The translations under genes were made by a program, and so were the position numbers. DNA of 64,000 nucleotides from assembly GCA_903891095.1 (NCBI GenBank), contig CAITDI010000022.1, forward strand, positions 1-64,000. The letters are read 5' to 3'. Of this stretch, positions 46,340 through 54,146 are shown one piece after another; the first letter of the stretch is position 1; each line of letters begins with the position of its first letter. The notes beneath the pieces were generated by a model. That model was not told the DNA's origin. It saw only the letters and a program-made list of their open reading frames with translations, and did no database searches. The stretch is from an uncultured bacterium (GTDB taxonomy: Bacteria > Planctomycetota > Phycisphaerae > Phycisphaerales > SM1A02).

Positions 46340-46706
46340 CCGCCTCGGAGAAACGGAATTTGGGCTTTGGGCGAGAAGTGCGTCTGTCGCGCGCGTATCT
46401 ACGCGCGTCGCCAGTGCGCGTGTGTGTGCGAGTCCGATCCCGTTTCGTTTCCGCTTGGCCAGTTCGCATCGCGATAGGCCCTCAAACAAGCAGCAACGCA
46501 ACCGGATCCGACTCGCGGCGGGCCGCAAGGCCGAGCCGAAAGAGGTGCGCGTTGTGGCGTCCAGGCCACTGCACATCTCCCAGGACTTGACTTGATCCCG
46601 CGTGTGCGAAGCGTATCCCTGTGTTTGGTCTGTCCCTGTCCTGTGTCCCACCGAGCGTTTGTCTGACGCTCGGCCAAAACTTGCGGCTCTTGCCGCGGAG
46701 AATCTG
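46340..46706 (+). other. Long leader upstream of the PEP-CTERM-like gene
   Basis: About 360 bases without a convincing gene lie between the promoter-like site and the start at 46707. A perfect 8-bp stem (CCGAGCGT 46650-46657 with ACGCTCGG 46665-46672) lies 35 bases before the start codon. No known riboswitch was recognised. Confidence 0.5.
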
Positions 46707-47408
46707 ATGTCCCTCAAGTCCCTGTGCACCATGGCTGTCGCCGTCGCCATCGCGTCGAGCGCCTCCGCTGAGATCGTCTGTGGTTGGACGATCACCACCG
46801 CATTCCCCACCGGCGCGGGCAATGTCCCGACCGGCACGACCTACACCGTCGGCGCTGGCGATCTCGGCGTCCAGACCGCGGGTTCGTCGCTCACCAGCGT
46901 GCACGCGCTCGCTGCCGCGACCTACACGTCGCCCTCGGGCAACGGCTCGCAGTTCGGCTTCTCGAGCAACAACTGGTCGGCTGGTGACTACTACCAGGCC
47001 ACCGTCTCGACGACCGGCTACAGCGACATCTACCTCACCTGGGACCAGACCCGCAGCGCGACCGGTCCGTCGGTCTTCGAGCTCCTCATGAGCACCGACG
47101 GCGGCGCCAACTTCAGCGTGATCAACGTCGCTGGCGCGGCGACCTACACCGTCCTCCAGTCGGGTGGCGGCGGCGCTCCCGGCACCTGGAGCACCACGGT
47201 CTACAACTCGATCTACACGACGAGCGTTTCGATCGCCGCGGCCGACAATCAGGCGGAGGTCATCTTCCGCTTCCGTTCGACGGTGACCACGGCTGCTGCT
47301 GGTTCGAACCGCATCGACAACGTGACGGTCAGCACCGGCGCCCTCCCGGCCCCGGGCGCGATCGCGCTCCTCGGCCTCGCGGGCATCGTCAGCCGCCGCC
47401 GCCGCTGA
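46707..47408 (+). CDS. Secreted protein with PEP-CTERM-like sorting tail
   Basis: A 233-residue exported protein. The signal peptide (MSLKSLCTMAVAVAIASSASA) is followed by a beta-rich domain with no recognised family and a C-terminal PAPGAIALLGLAGIVSRRRR tail: a PEP-like motif, a hydrophobic helix and an Arg cluster, the sorting-signal layout of PEP-CTERM proteins (here PAP instead of PEP). Such proteins are exported and handled by exosortase-type enzymes; none is in the window. The start was chosen to fit the signal peptide. An intrinsic terminator follows. Confidence 0.8.
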   Translation: MSLKSLCTMAVAVAIASSASAEIVCGWTITTAFPTGAGNVPTGTTYTVGAGDLGVQTAGSSLTSVHALAAATYTSPSGNGSQFGFSSNNWSAGDYYQATVSTTGYSDIYLTWDQTRSATGPSVFELLMSTDGGANFSVINVAGAATYTVLQSGGGGAPGTWSTTVYNSIYTTSVSIAAADNQAEVIFRFRSTVTTAAAGSNRIDNVTVSTGALPAPGAIALLGLAGIVSRRRR

Positions 47409-47451
47409 GCGGACTCGGCTGCGACAAGTCGACAAGACAACAAGACGAATC

Positions 47452-47492
47452 AAGGCCGGCGCACATGCGCCGGCCTTGTTCGTTTGTTCATT
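47452..47492 (+). terminator. Intrinsic terminator after the PEP-CTERM-like gene
   Basis: A perfect 13-bp stem (47452-47464 with 47467-47479) around a two-base centre is followed by TTCGTTTGTTC. It ends the rightward transcript and may also serve the convergent dockerin gene. Confidence 0.85.
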
Positions 47493-47551
47493 CCGATGTC
47501 GCCGTGTGCGGATCCCGCCAAAGGAAGCAGCCGCAGCTGCGACCGCTCACA

Positions 47552-48595
47552 TCACGGACACACGCCCCACGCGCCCAGCAGGATCGCGAGATCCGACGCC
47601 GCGACATCTCCGCTGTGATCGAGATCCGCCGCGGCGTCCGCGCTGCCCCACGCACCGAGCAGCGTCGCGAGGTCGCTCGCGTCGACCACTCGGTCGCGGT
47701 TGATGTCGCCAGTGCACGGCGCCGGCGGGGTATAGCGCGTGACCCAACGGAAGCTCGCGCCCACCTGGTTCGCCAGGTTCACGTTGATGTAGTTCTTGGT
47801 GCTGAACTTGTCGACGCGCGTTCCGCCCGTGTAGAGGTACTCGCCGTTGTCGAGCACCGTCGCGCCGCGGCAGCTCAGGAACACCTCAGGCGCGCGGTAC
47901 GACGCGTAGTTCAGGCCCGCGGAATCGAAGAGATACAGACCCCACGGCGCAGAGAAGCCCGTCGCCATGACGTTGCCGCCACCGAGGTCCACGAGCTGCT
48001 GCGGGAAGTTGAGGCTCGAGATGCCGTCGGAGTTGAAGAACGGCACGGGATTGACCGAGCCCTTGTCGTTCACCAGCTCGAGGTCGTCGTCGACCGAATT
48101 GCCGACCATGAACCCGTTGCCGTAGCGGATGATCCCGCGCGGGTCGCCAATGCCAGTCCAGTCGCTAAACACGACGGGCGCCGACCCATCGAGCGCGAGC
48201 TTGTAGATCTTGCCTCCGACGGAATTGCCGAACCCCGACGTCACATACGCGAAGCCGTTGTACATGCAGATGCCGTAGGCGCCGTCGAGACCCGAGGCGA
48301 GCGTGCGCAGGTAGGTGCCGTCCGCCGAGTACTCGAACACCGACTTGGCCACTTCGTCCGTGATCAGAAAGGTCCCCGACGGAGACACCGCGATCTGGAT
48401 CGGCTGCGTGAGCCGCGCATCGCCCGGGATGAAGTTGTTGCTGACCAGCGAGCCGTCGACCGCGCTAAAGGCCCAGACCCTGCCCAGGAGGGGGCCTGAG
48501 TCGGGGATCAGCAGGACGTCCGTGGACTGCGCGACGGCAGACGAGGCGAGCATGGAGGCGCAGGCAACTGCGGCGGTCAGGCGAAACATCGACAT
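47552..48595 (-). CDS. Secreted NHL-like propeller protein with C-terminal dockerin-like module
   Basis: A 347-residue exported protein. Signal peptide (ending SSAVAQ), then a propeller-like body of NHL type (ADGTYLRTLASGLDGAYGI) and two calcium-loop repeats at the C-terminus: DINRDRVVDASDLATLLGAWG and its partner DLDHSGDVAASDLAILLGAWG. These form the small dockerin-like module frequent in Phycisphaerae and thought to anchor proteins to partners. It lies between flgK and flgL but has no flagellar feature. Confidence 0.82.
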   Translation of the reverse strand: MSMFRLTAAVACASMLASSAVAQSTDVLLIPDSGPLLGRVWAFSAVDGSLVSNNFIPGDARLTQPIQIAVSPSGTFLITDEVAKSVFEYSADGTYLRTLASGLDGAYGICMYNGFAYVTSGFGNSVGGKIYKLALDGSAPVVFSDWTGIGDPRGIIRYGNGFMVGNSVDDDLELVNDKGSVNPVPFFNSDGISSLNFPQQLVDLGGGNVMATGFSAPWGLYLFDSAGLNYASYRAPEVFLSCRGATVLDNGEYLYTGGTRVDKFSTKNYINVNLANQVGASFRWVTRYTPPAPCTGDINRDRVVDASDLATLLGAWGSADAAADLDHSGDVAASDLAILLGAWGVCP

Positions 48596-48643
48596 GGGTC
48601 AGGTTGTATCCGAGCCGCCCGCCGATTCGAAACCGAATCTGCC

Positions 48644-48687
48644 CCAAAAACAACGATCGCCGGCGAGTCTCCTCGCCAGCGATCGTT
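48644..48687 (-). terminator. Intrinsic terminator on the minus strand, upstream of the dockerin gene
   Basis: A 15-bp stem with one mismatch (48652-48667 with 48672-48687), loop TCTC; read leftwards it is followed by GTTTTTGG. It lies 5' of the leftward dockerin gene, so it ends a minus-strand transcript coming from the intergenic region to the right, or shields the dockerin gene from it. Confidence 0.65.
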
Positions 48688-48689
48688 TG

Positions 48690-49130
48690 TCTCGAGTTCA
48701 GAGGGCGCACAACCGGCAATGCGCTGGACGAATTGCGCGCTACCCGTCTGGAGACCGCTCGATCCAAAGGCGCCCGGGATGCCTGCCCTTCGCAACGAAC
48801 CACCACTCTCGGTTCGGTACGCGGGCGGACCCCGACCTTCAGATGCCCCCGAGCACGGCTTCCAGCCTTGGTTTGAAGCGTTTGCTCGTTGCCTCAACGA
48901 GCCGACGCTCCGTGTCTGGAAGCCGCAGTTCCGAAACCCGCCGCGACAGCACCGTTGCGGTTGGCTTGGAACTTGTTCAATCTCTGCACCACATGCTGTA
49001 CTCAAGACGCAGACTGCTCTGCAGTCGCCCCCCGGAGGGGCATCTACTTCATGCGACGTAAGTTGGGCGCCATGCAGACATTCGGCGAAAATCCCTTGGC
49101 TGGGCTCGAATCGCCGTTACGAGGACGCGG
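48690..49130. other. Gene-poor segment with unusual composition
   Basis: About 440 bases of lower G+C than the surroundings, with no convincing ORF on either strand. The word TCTGGAGACCGC/TCTGGAAGCCGC appears twice, and GGCTTCCAG occurs inverted between them, as in dispersed intergenic repeats. A perfect hairpin GACTGC-TCT-GCAGTC lies near 49010. A minus-strand ORF over it (to 49005) has no protein-like features. Confidence 0.4.
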
Positions 49131-49166
49131 GGTTTCACGAGGACTCACGGTTCCACGAGGACTCAC
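49131..49166. repeat. 18-bp tandem duplication upstream of flgL
   Basis: GGTTTCACGAGGACTCAC and GGTTCCACGAGGACTCAC stand in tandem, preceded by a decayed third copy and followed by a partial one. They end 56 bases before the flgL start codon. Confidence 0.88.
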
Positions 49167-49222
49167 GGTTCCCGCGCCGCGCCAAGGCACGCGCCTTGCC
49201 AAATGCCCCGTGAGAAACCTCC

Positions 49223-51202
49223 ATGGGCGCAATTCCTGCCAACCTCGCGCGTGTGCCGAACGCTTTGGCGTCGAGAATTGCGCTCAGCGGCGTGCAGAAG
49301 GCCAATCGCGACCTTCTGCTGCTGCAAGTGCAGCTCGCAGCCGGCAAGGCCTTCACCCGTCCGTCTGAGAACGCCATCGGCGCTTCGACGGTCACCGTCC
49401 TCGATGACGCGATCGAGCGCCGCAACCAGCGCGGTCGCAATCTCTCGCAGGCGGACGCCACGCTGAACTCCCTCGACGGCGCGATCGGCGACGTCACCGA
49501 TCTCCTGCAGGAGGCCCGAGGTATCGGTCTCTCGCAGATCGGCGTGGGTAGCGATGCGACCACCCGCCGCAACCAGGCGTCGGTGATCGACTCGATGCTC
49601 AACTCGATGCTGTCGATCGCCAACCGCGACCTCAACGGCATTCACTTCTTCGGCGGCGACCAGCATGTGTCCGAGCCGTTTGGCTCGCTGCTCGGCGGCG
49701 TGCGCTATCTCGGCGGCGGGCAGGGCATGCGTGCGGACCTCGGTCTCGCGTCGGATGTCCGCGTCACCACCAGCGGCGAGGCGGCCTTTGGCGCGCTCTC
49801 TGGCCGTGTGCAGGGTGATCACGATCTGGATCCCTCGATGACGCTCGGCACGCGCCTGAGCGACCTTCGCGGCGCCAACGGCCGAGGCGTGCAGCCGGGC
49901 ATGGTCGAGATCGATGTCAACGGCACGATCACGCAGGTCGATCTCTCGTCGGCGGACTCGATCGCCGACGTGATCACCGGTCTCTCCACCGCCATTGGCG
50001 CCATCGATCCCGGTGCGACGGTCGGTATCGACCCCGCGACTGGCGACCGCATCGCGATCACGCCGTCAGCTGGCGTCAATGTCATCATCCGCGATTCGAA
50101 CTCCGCGACCACCGCGGGCGATCTCGGGCTTTCGGGCAGCTACTCGGGCGGACTGACTTCGACCGGCGCGGATCTCGATCCCAAGCTCACCGAACTCACG
50201 CGGCTCGACTCGGTCACGGGCGTCACCGTCCCGATGAGCGAGATCGTGATCCGCAACGGCGGCCAGACGCGGCGCATCGACCTCTCGCAGGTCGTGACCG
50301 TGCAGGACTTCCAGAACGCCGTTGCCTCCGCAGGCCTCGGCGTGCGCGTCGAGATCGCGGCCGACGGACGCCGCCTCAACGTGCGCAACGAACTCTCCGG
50401 CGCCTCGATGTCCGTCGAGGACCTCGGCGGAACCAGCGCGCAAGAGCTGGGAATTCGCTCCTTCACTGGCACGACGAGCCTCGCGGACTTCAACGAAGGC
50501 CGCGGCGTCCGCAAGGTGAGCGGGGCGGTCGATCCGCTCACGGGCCTGCCTGATCCCGCGGCGAACCGCGACATCAAGGTGACCGTCAAGGACGGCCGGT
50601 CGTTCGAGATCGACATCGACGGCGCGGCGACCGTCCAGGACGTCCTCGACAAGATCAACGCGGCCGCTGCCGCCGCCGGCGTCACGCCCGCGGAGTTCAC
50701 CGCGCAGCTCGCCGGCACCGGCAACGGCATCGAACTCGTCGACTCGACCGTGGGCACCACGCTCAAGATCGAGGACATCAACAACAGCGGCACCGCGACC
50801 GACCTCGGCATCGCGGGGCAGACCACTGCGGCAAGTTTCGTCGGTACCGACCACGCAACAGTTGCCGTGGACAGCGTGTTTTCGCACCTCATCACGCTCC
50901 GGGACGCGCTCAACCGCAACGACGAGCGTGGCATCGAGTTTGCGACAGGGAAGCTGGAATCCGACCTCACCCGCGCCTCCGAGGCGCGTGCCGACGTCGG
51001 AGTCCGCTCGCAGCGCGTTGCCGACGCAACGAACCGCGAGCAGGAGCTTGGCATTCAGGACATGGCGTTGCGATCGAGCATCCAGGATCTCGACTTCACC
51101 TCCGCGGCCACGCGATTCTCCAACCTGCAGCAGCAGCTGCAGGCGGGCCTCGTGGGCGCATCGAAGTCGGTGAACATGAGCCTGCTCGACTTCCTCCGCT
51201 AG
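49223..51202 (+). CDS. flgL: Hook-filament junction protein FlgL, expanded
   Basis: A 659-residue FlgL (HAP3), twice the enteric length (317). The N-terminal D0/D1 helix (VPNALASRIALSGVQKANRDLLLLQ, LAAGKAF..PSENA) and the C-terminal helix (SSIQDLDFTSAATRFSNLQQQLQAG) are intact. The extra length is a beta-rich centre with about three flagellin-IN-like repeats (for example VEIDVNGTITQVDLSSADSI and VTVKDGRSFEIDIDGAATV). It forms the second junction ring. It heads the cluster flgL-fliW-csrA-fliC1-fliC2. The 18-bp repeat lies in its leader. Confidence 0.92.
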   Translation: MGAIPANLARVPNALASRIALSGVQKANRDLLLLQVQLAAGKAFTRPSENAIGASTVTVLDDAIERRNQRGRNLSQADATLNSLDGAIGDVTDLLQEARGIGLSQIGVGSDATTRRNQASVIDSMLNSMLSIANRDLNGIHFFGGDQHVSEPFGSLLGGVRYLGGGQGMRADLGLASDVRVTTSGEAAFGALSGRVQGDHDLDPSMTLGTRLSDLRGANGRGVQPGMVEIDVNGTITQVDLSSADSIADVITGLSTAIGAIDPGATVGIDPATGDRIAITPSAGVNVIIRDSNSATTAGDLGLSGSYSGGLTSTGADLDPKLTELTRLDSVTGVTVPMSEIVIRNGGQTRRIDLSQVVTVQDFQNAVASAGLGVRVEIAADGRRLNVRNELSGASMSVEDLGGTSAQELGIRSFTGTTSLADFNEGRGVRKVSGAVDPLTGLPDPAANRDIKVTVKDGRSFEIDIDGAATVQDVLDKINAAAAAAGVTPAEFTAQLAGTGNGIELVDSTVGTTLKIEDINNSGTATDLGIAGQTTAASFVGTDHATVAVDSVFSHLITLRDALNRNDERGIEFATGKLESDLTRASEARADVGVRSQRVADATNREQELGIQDMALRSSIQDLDFTSAATRFSNLQQQLQAGLVGASKSVNMSLLDFLR

Positions 51203-51337
51203 CAAGTGATCAACAACCCGCGCGGTTGCGCGGATACCAACCGGAGGCTCGGCCCCTCCGCGCGGAACCAGGGACGGAGCCCGACCGGCATGGATGCCGG
51301 ACTCCAAGGATTGGAAAGGCCGAATGGAGCACCCGAT

Positions 51338-51784
51338 ATGCTGATCCAGACCACGCGCTTTGGCCCTGTCGACATCGACGAGTCGCGCATCATCGATTTC
51401 CCGGCGGGACTGCTGGGATTCTCGAGCTACAAGAAGTTCGCACTGCTGCAGCCCGACGACAACGGAGTCTTCTTCTGGCTCCAGTCGACGGACAGCGCTG
51501 ACCTCGCCTTCGTCGTCACCGACCCGGCGCTCTGGCTGCCGGACTTCCAGGCCAACATCCGCAAGGAGCAGATGGAAGAGCTCGGCCTCCGCGAGGTCAG
51601 CGACGCCCAGGTGCTCGTGATCGTCAACAAGCGCGAGCAGTCGCTCACGGCCAACCTCCAGGGCCCGCTCGTCGTGAACTCCGCCAACCGCACGGCCATG
51701 CAGCTCGTGCTCGCGGAGAAGAAGTGGTCCACCCGCCATGAGCTCGTGAAGCTCGCGGAGACCCAGGTTGCGAAGATCGCCTGA
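51338..51784 (+). CDS. fliW: Flagellar assembly factor FliW
   Basis: A 148-residue FliW. The motif IDFPAGLLGFSSYKKFALLQ near the start and the WLQS..LAFVVTDP segment are characteristic. FliW binds free flagellin and, when unoccupied, binds and inhibits CsrA, so flagellin translation follows secretion. It is directly followed by csrA and then flagellin, the order known from Bacillus and Campylobacter-type circuits. The start MLIQTTRFGPV was chosen by family; an extension to 51206 is not supported. A GGAG lies 8-12 bases upstream. Confidence 0.93.
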   Translation: MLIQTTRFGPVDIDESRIIDFPAGLLGFSSYKKFALLQPDDNGVFFWLQSTDSADLAFVVTDPALWLPDFQANIRKEQMEELGLREVSDAQVLVIVNKREQSLTANLQGPLVVNSANRTAMQLVLAEKKWSTRHELVKLAETQVAKIA

Positions 51785-51841
51785 CCGCAAGGTCGGCGAG
51801 AGCGCGTCGAGATGGATGACGTGCCGGCCTATGCCGGCGTG

Positions 51842-51884
51842 ACACGGATGGACTCTAACGGGCACGGAAGCCCAACAAGGAAGG
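51842..51884 (+). promoter_or_regulatory. Cluster of CsrA-type sites in the csrA leader
   Basis: Three ANGGA motifs occur: ACACGGATG (51842-51850), close to the CsrA consensus; CACGGAAG (51863-51870); and ACAAGGAAGG (51875-51884), overlapping the Shine-Dalgarno sequence. A GCCGGC-CTAT-GCCGGC hairpin precedes them (51823-51838). The layout suggests translational autoregulation of csrA. Confidence 0.55.
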
Positions 51885-51894
51885 AGCCCGCAAC

Positions 51895-52206
51895 ATGCTG
51901 GTGCTCTCCAGACAGATCGATGAAACGATCATGATCGGCGACGATGTCGAGCTGACGATCGTGGACATCAGAGGCGACAAGGTGCGGATCGGCATCAAGG
52001 CCCCCGCGACGGTGGCTGTGCACCGCAAAGAGGTGTACGACGCCATCAGGAATGAGAACCAGCAGGCCGCGGCTTTCCGCGGTGAGCTCGGTTCGCTCCG
52101 CCCGCGTGGGAGTACGCGCGGTGCGAAGGCCACGACAGGTGGGACGGTCCTGCCTGCTGCCGCGAAGCTCGCGGCCACTCAGACGTCTAGACGCGAGACT
52201 GCCTGA
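51895..52206 (+). CDS. csrA: Carbon storage regulator CsrA with basic C-terminal tail
   Basis: A 103-residue CsrA. The core [15 protein letters not shown]...[19 protein letters not shown] is complete, including the key R44-type position (VHRKE). CsrA dimers bind GGA in RNA loops and block translation. Residues about 60-103 form an extra Arg/Thr/Ala-rich tail not usual in the family (60-75 residues). Strong AAGGAAGGAG upstream. Its place between fliW and fliC1 argues that flagellin mRNA is a main target. Confidence 0.95.
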   Translation: MLVLSRQIDETIMIGDDVELTIVDIRGDKVRIGIKAPATVAVHRKEVYDAIRNENQQAAAFRGELGSLRPRGSTRGAKATTGGTVLPAAAKLAATQTSRRETA

Positions 52207-52249
52207 CCGCAGCGCTCGCTCAGGGCCTTTCCAGTCAAGGAGGATTGCC

Positions 52250-53719
52250 ATGGGCCGCATTAACACCAACGTTCCGTCGATGATCGCGCAGAACAATCTC
52301 GCGCGGTCGAACTCCGACCTCTCCACCCGCCTCCAGCGCCTTGCCACCGGCGTCCGCATCAACCGCGGCGCCGACGATCCCGCAGGTCTCATCGTGAGCG
52401 AACGGCTCCGATCCGAGATCAAGGGCATCGGGCAGGCGATCAACAACTCCGAGCGCGCCAGTTCGGTGGTCGCGACGACCGAAGGCTATCTCGCCGAAGT
52501 CGCCGACCTGCTGAACTCCGTCAAGAGCCTCGTCGTCAACAGCGCCAACACCGGCGGCATCTCCCGCGAGGAGATCGACGCGAACCAGCTCGAGATCGAC
52601 AGCGCGATCGAGTCGATCACGCGCATCTCGAACACGGCGAGCTTCGCGGGACTGCAGCTGCTCAACGGCTCGCTCGAGTACGTGACCAGCGGCATCAACT
52701 CGAATGACGTCGCTGGCGTCGACATCCACGGCGTCCAGTTCGGCACCAACTCGTCGGTCGCCGTCTCGGTCGAAGTCACGCAGTCGGCGCAGACTGGACG
52801 GCTGTTCCTCTCCGCGGCGACGGGCGCGCTCGCATCGAGCGTCACCATCGAACTCGCGGGCAACCTGGGCGTGCAGACGCTCACCTTCGTCTCGGGTACG
52901 GCGCTTTCCGCGGTCATCGCTGCGGTCAACACCGTGAGCGACACGACGGGCGTGAGCGCGAGCCTGAAGAACGGCGCGAGCCAGACCTCGGGTCTCTACT
53001 TCAACTCGACCAGCTATGGCAGCAGCAACTTCGTCTCGGTCCGCAAGCTCGGACAGGGCGGTTCCTTCTTCCAGACCTACGACGCACCGGGCGGCACTGC
53101 GACCCAGCGCGACCTCGGCCGCGACGTCAGCGCGATCATCAACGGCGCGCTCGCAACGGGCAATGGAACCAAGGTGTCGCTCAATACGCCGGCTCTCGCG
53201 GTCGACGTCGACCTGAGCACGCTGTTCGCGACTTCCGTGACCGGCAACCCGAGCAGGTTCGAGATCACCGGCGGCGGCGCAAAGTTCCAGCTTGGACCGC
53301 AGATCTCCACCACCCAGCAGGTCGGCATCGGCATCAAGTCGGTGGCGGCGAGCCGGATCGGTGGAACCACGCTCGGCGCGGGGCGCTACTTCCTCGACAG
53401 CCTCAAGAGCGGGCAGCCGAACGCGCTGAGCGGCGGCCGCACCGCGGAGGCGAGCCTGGTTCTCGACGCTGCGATCACCGAAGTTTCGGTGCTCCGCGGA
53501 CGTCTGGGCGCCTTCGAGCGCAACACGCTGCAGACCAACTCGCGCAGCCTTCAGATCGGACTCGAGAACATCACCTCGAGCGAGTCGAAGATCCGCGACA
53601 CGGACTTCGCTGCGGAGACCGCCCTGATGACCCGCGCGCAGATCCTGCAGCAGGCCGGCACCTCGGTGCTTGCGACGGCCAACGCTTCGTCGCAGAACGT
53701 CCTCAAGCTGCTCGGCTAA
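52250..53719 (+). CDS. fliC: Flagellin 1
   Basis: A 489-residue flagellin. The N-terminal D0/D1 (RINTNVPSMIAQNNLARS, LATGVRINRGADDPAGL) and C-terminal D1/D0 (IRDTDFAAETALMTRAQILQQAG) are intact. The central part holds a flagellin-IN-like motif. It starts 43 bases after csrA with an AAGGAGG Shine-Dalgarno that also matches a CsrA core (AAGGA). A strong terminator follows. Paired with a second flagellin at 54147. Confidence 0.95.
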   Translation: MGRINTNVPSMIAQNNLARSNSDLSTRLQRLATGVRINRGADDPAGLIVSERLRSEIKGIGQAINNSERASSVVATTEGYLAEVADLLNSVKSLVVNSANTGGISREEIDANQLEIDSAIESITRISNTASFAGLQLLNGSLEYVTSGINSNDVAGVDIHGVQFGTNSSVAVSVEVTQSAQTGRLFLSAATGALASSVTIELAGNLGVQTLTFVSGTALSAVIAAVNTVSDTTGVSASLKNGASQTSGLYFNSTSYGSSNFVSVRKLGQGGSFFQTYDAPGGTATQRDLGRDVSAIINGALATGNGTKVSLNTPALAVDVDLSTLFATSVTGNPSRFEITGGGAKFQLGPQISTTQQVGIGIKSVAASRIGGTTLGAGRYFLDSLKSGQPNALSGGRTAEASLVLDAAITEVSVLRGRLGAFERNTLQTNSRSLQIGLENITSSESKIRDTDFAAETALMTRAQILQQAGTSVLATANASSQNVLKLLG

Positions 53720-53757
53720 CCGCGCGGAGCAATCCGCACGACCAGCACAGATCCACC

Positions 53758-53793
53758 AACCGCCCGGCGTCTCGCCGGGCGGTTGACTTTTTC
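53758..53793 (+). terminator. Intrinsic terminator after flagellin 1
   Basis: A perfect 12-bp stem (53758-53769 with 53773-53784), loop TCT, followed by GACTTTTTCC. It separates the csrA-fliC1 transcript from fliC2. Confidence 0.9.
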
Positions 53794-53951
53794 CTCAACC
53801 TTTGCGGCAACGTCATGAGAACCATCGGCGGTAACCGCGCGGGGACGTGCGTTGTCGCGGGTACTCGTTCCCCATCCGTGCGCGAGGCATGCGGCATTTT
53901 CCCCATCAGCGCGGATGTCGCCCGAATCGTGCGGGAAATGCAGTCTGTGCG

Positions 53952-53979
53952 TGAAGTTGGCCTGCTGCTCCTCCGATCT
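53952..53979 (+). promoter_or_regulatory. Candidate sigma-28 promoter of flagellin 2
   Basis: TGAAGTTG (6 of 8 with TAAAGTTT) and TCCGATCT (5 of 8 with GCCGATAA) are spaced by 12 bases, one more than usual. It lies about 170 bases before the flagellin 2 start. Moderate match; the rest of the 53794-54146 gap holds no gene I can support. Confidence 0.4.
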
Positions 53980-54039
53980 CCTCCGCGTCAGGATCCTCAG
54001 CCCTGACTGTGCCGGCGCAGGACGCGCCTTCAACTTCGT

Positions 54040-54138
54040 ACGGAACCTGCCGGAGGACCAGCAGGCAGCCGAGGCAGACCACCCGTGAACGCGGGCGGTC
54101 GAAAGACAACCGCCGGAACACCGGCAAATCACGGAGGA
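54040..54138 (+). promoter_or_regulatory. CsrA-type sites in the flagellin 2 leader
   Basis: ACGGA occurs at 54040-54044 and again as ACGGAGGA at 54131-54138, the latter forming the Shine-Dalgarno sequence. Between them a hairpin GCCGG-AACA-CCGGC near 54112-54125 has GGA at its loop edge. The spacing suits occupation by a CsrA dimer. Confidence 0.45.
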
Positions 54139-54146
54139 CAGTCGTC

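Noticed and set aside
48577-49005. 142-residue minus-strand ORF upstream of flgL
   Set aside because: No domain, Cys/Arg/Gly-rich, runs through a terminator hairpin; composition fits repeat-derived sequence.
49050-49095. Possible sigma-28 promoter before flgL (GTAAGTTG)
   Set aside because: No acceptable -10 box at 10-12 bases.
53815-54006. 63-residue ORF in the flagellin 2 leader
   Set aside because: No Shine-Dalgarno, no conservation-like pattern, overlaps the promoter-like elements.
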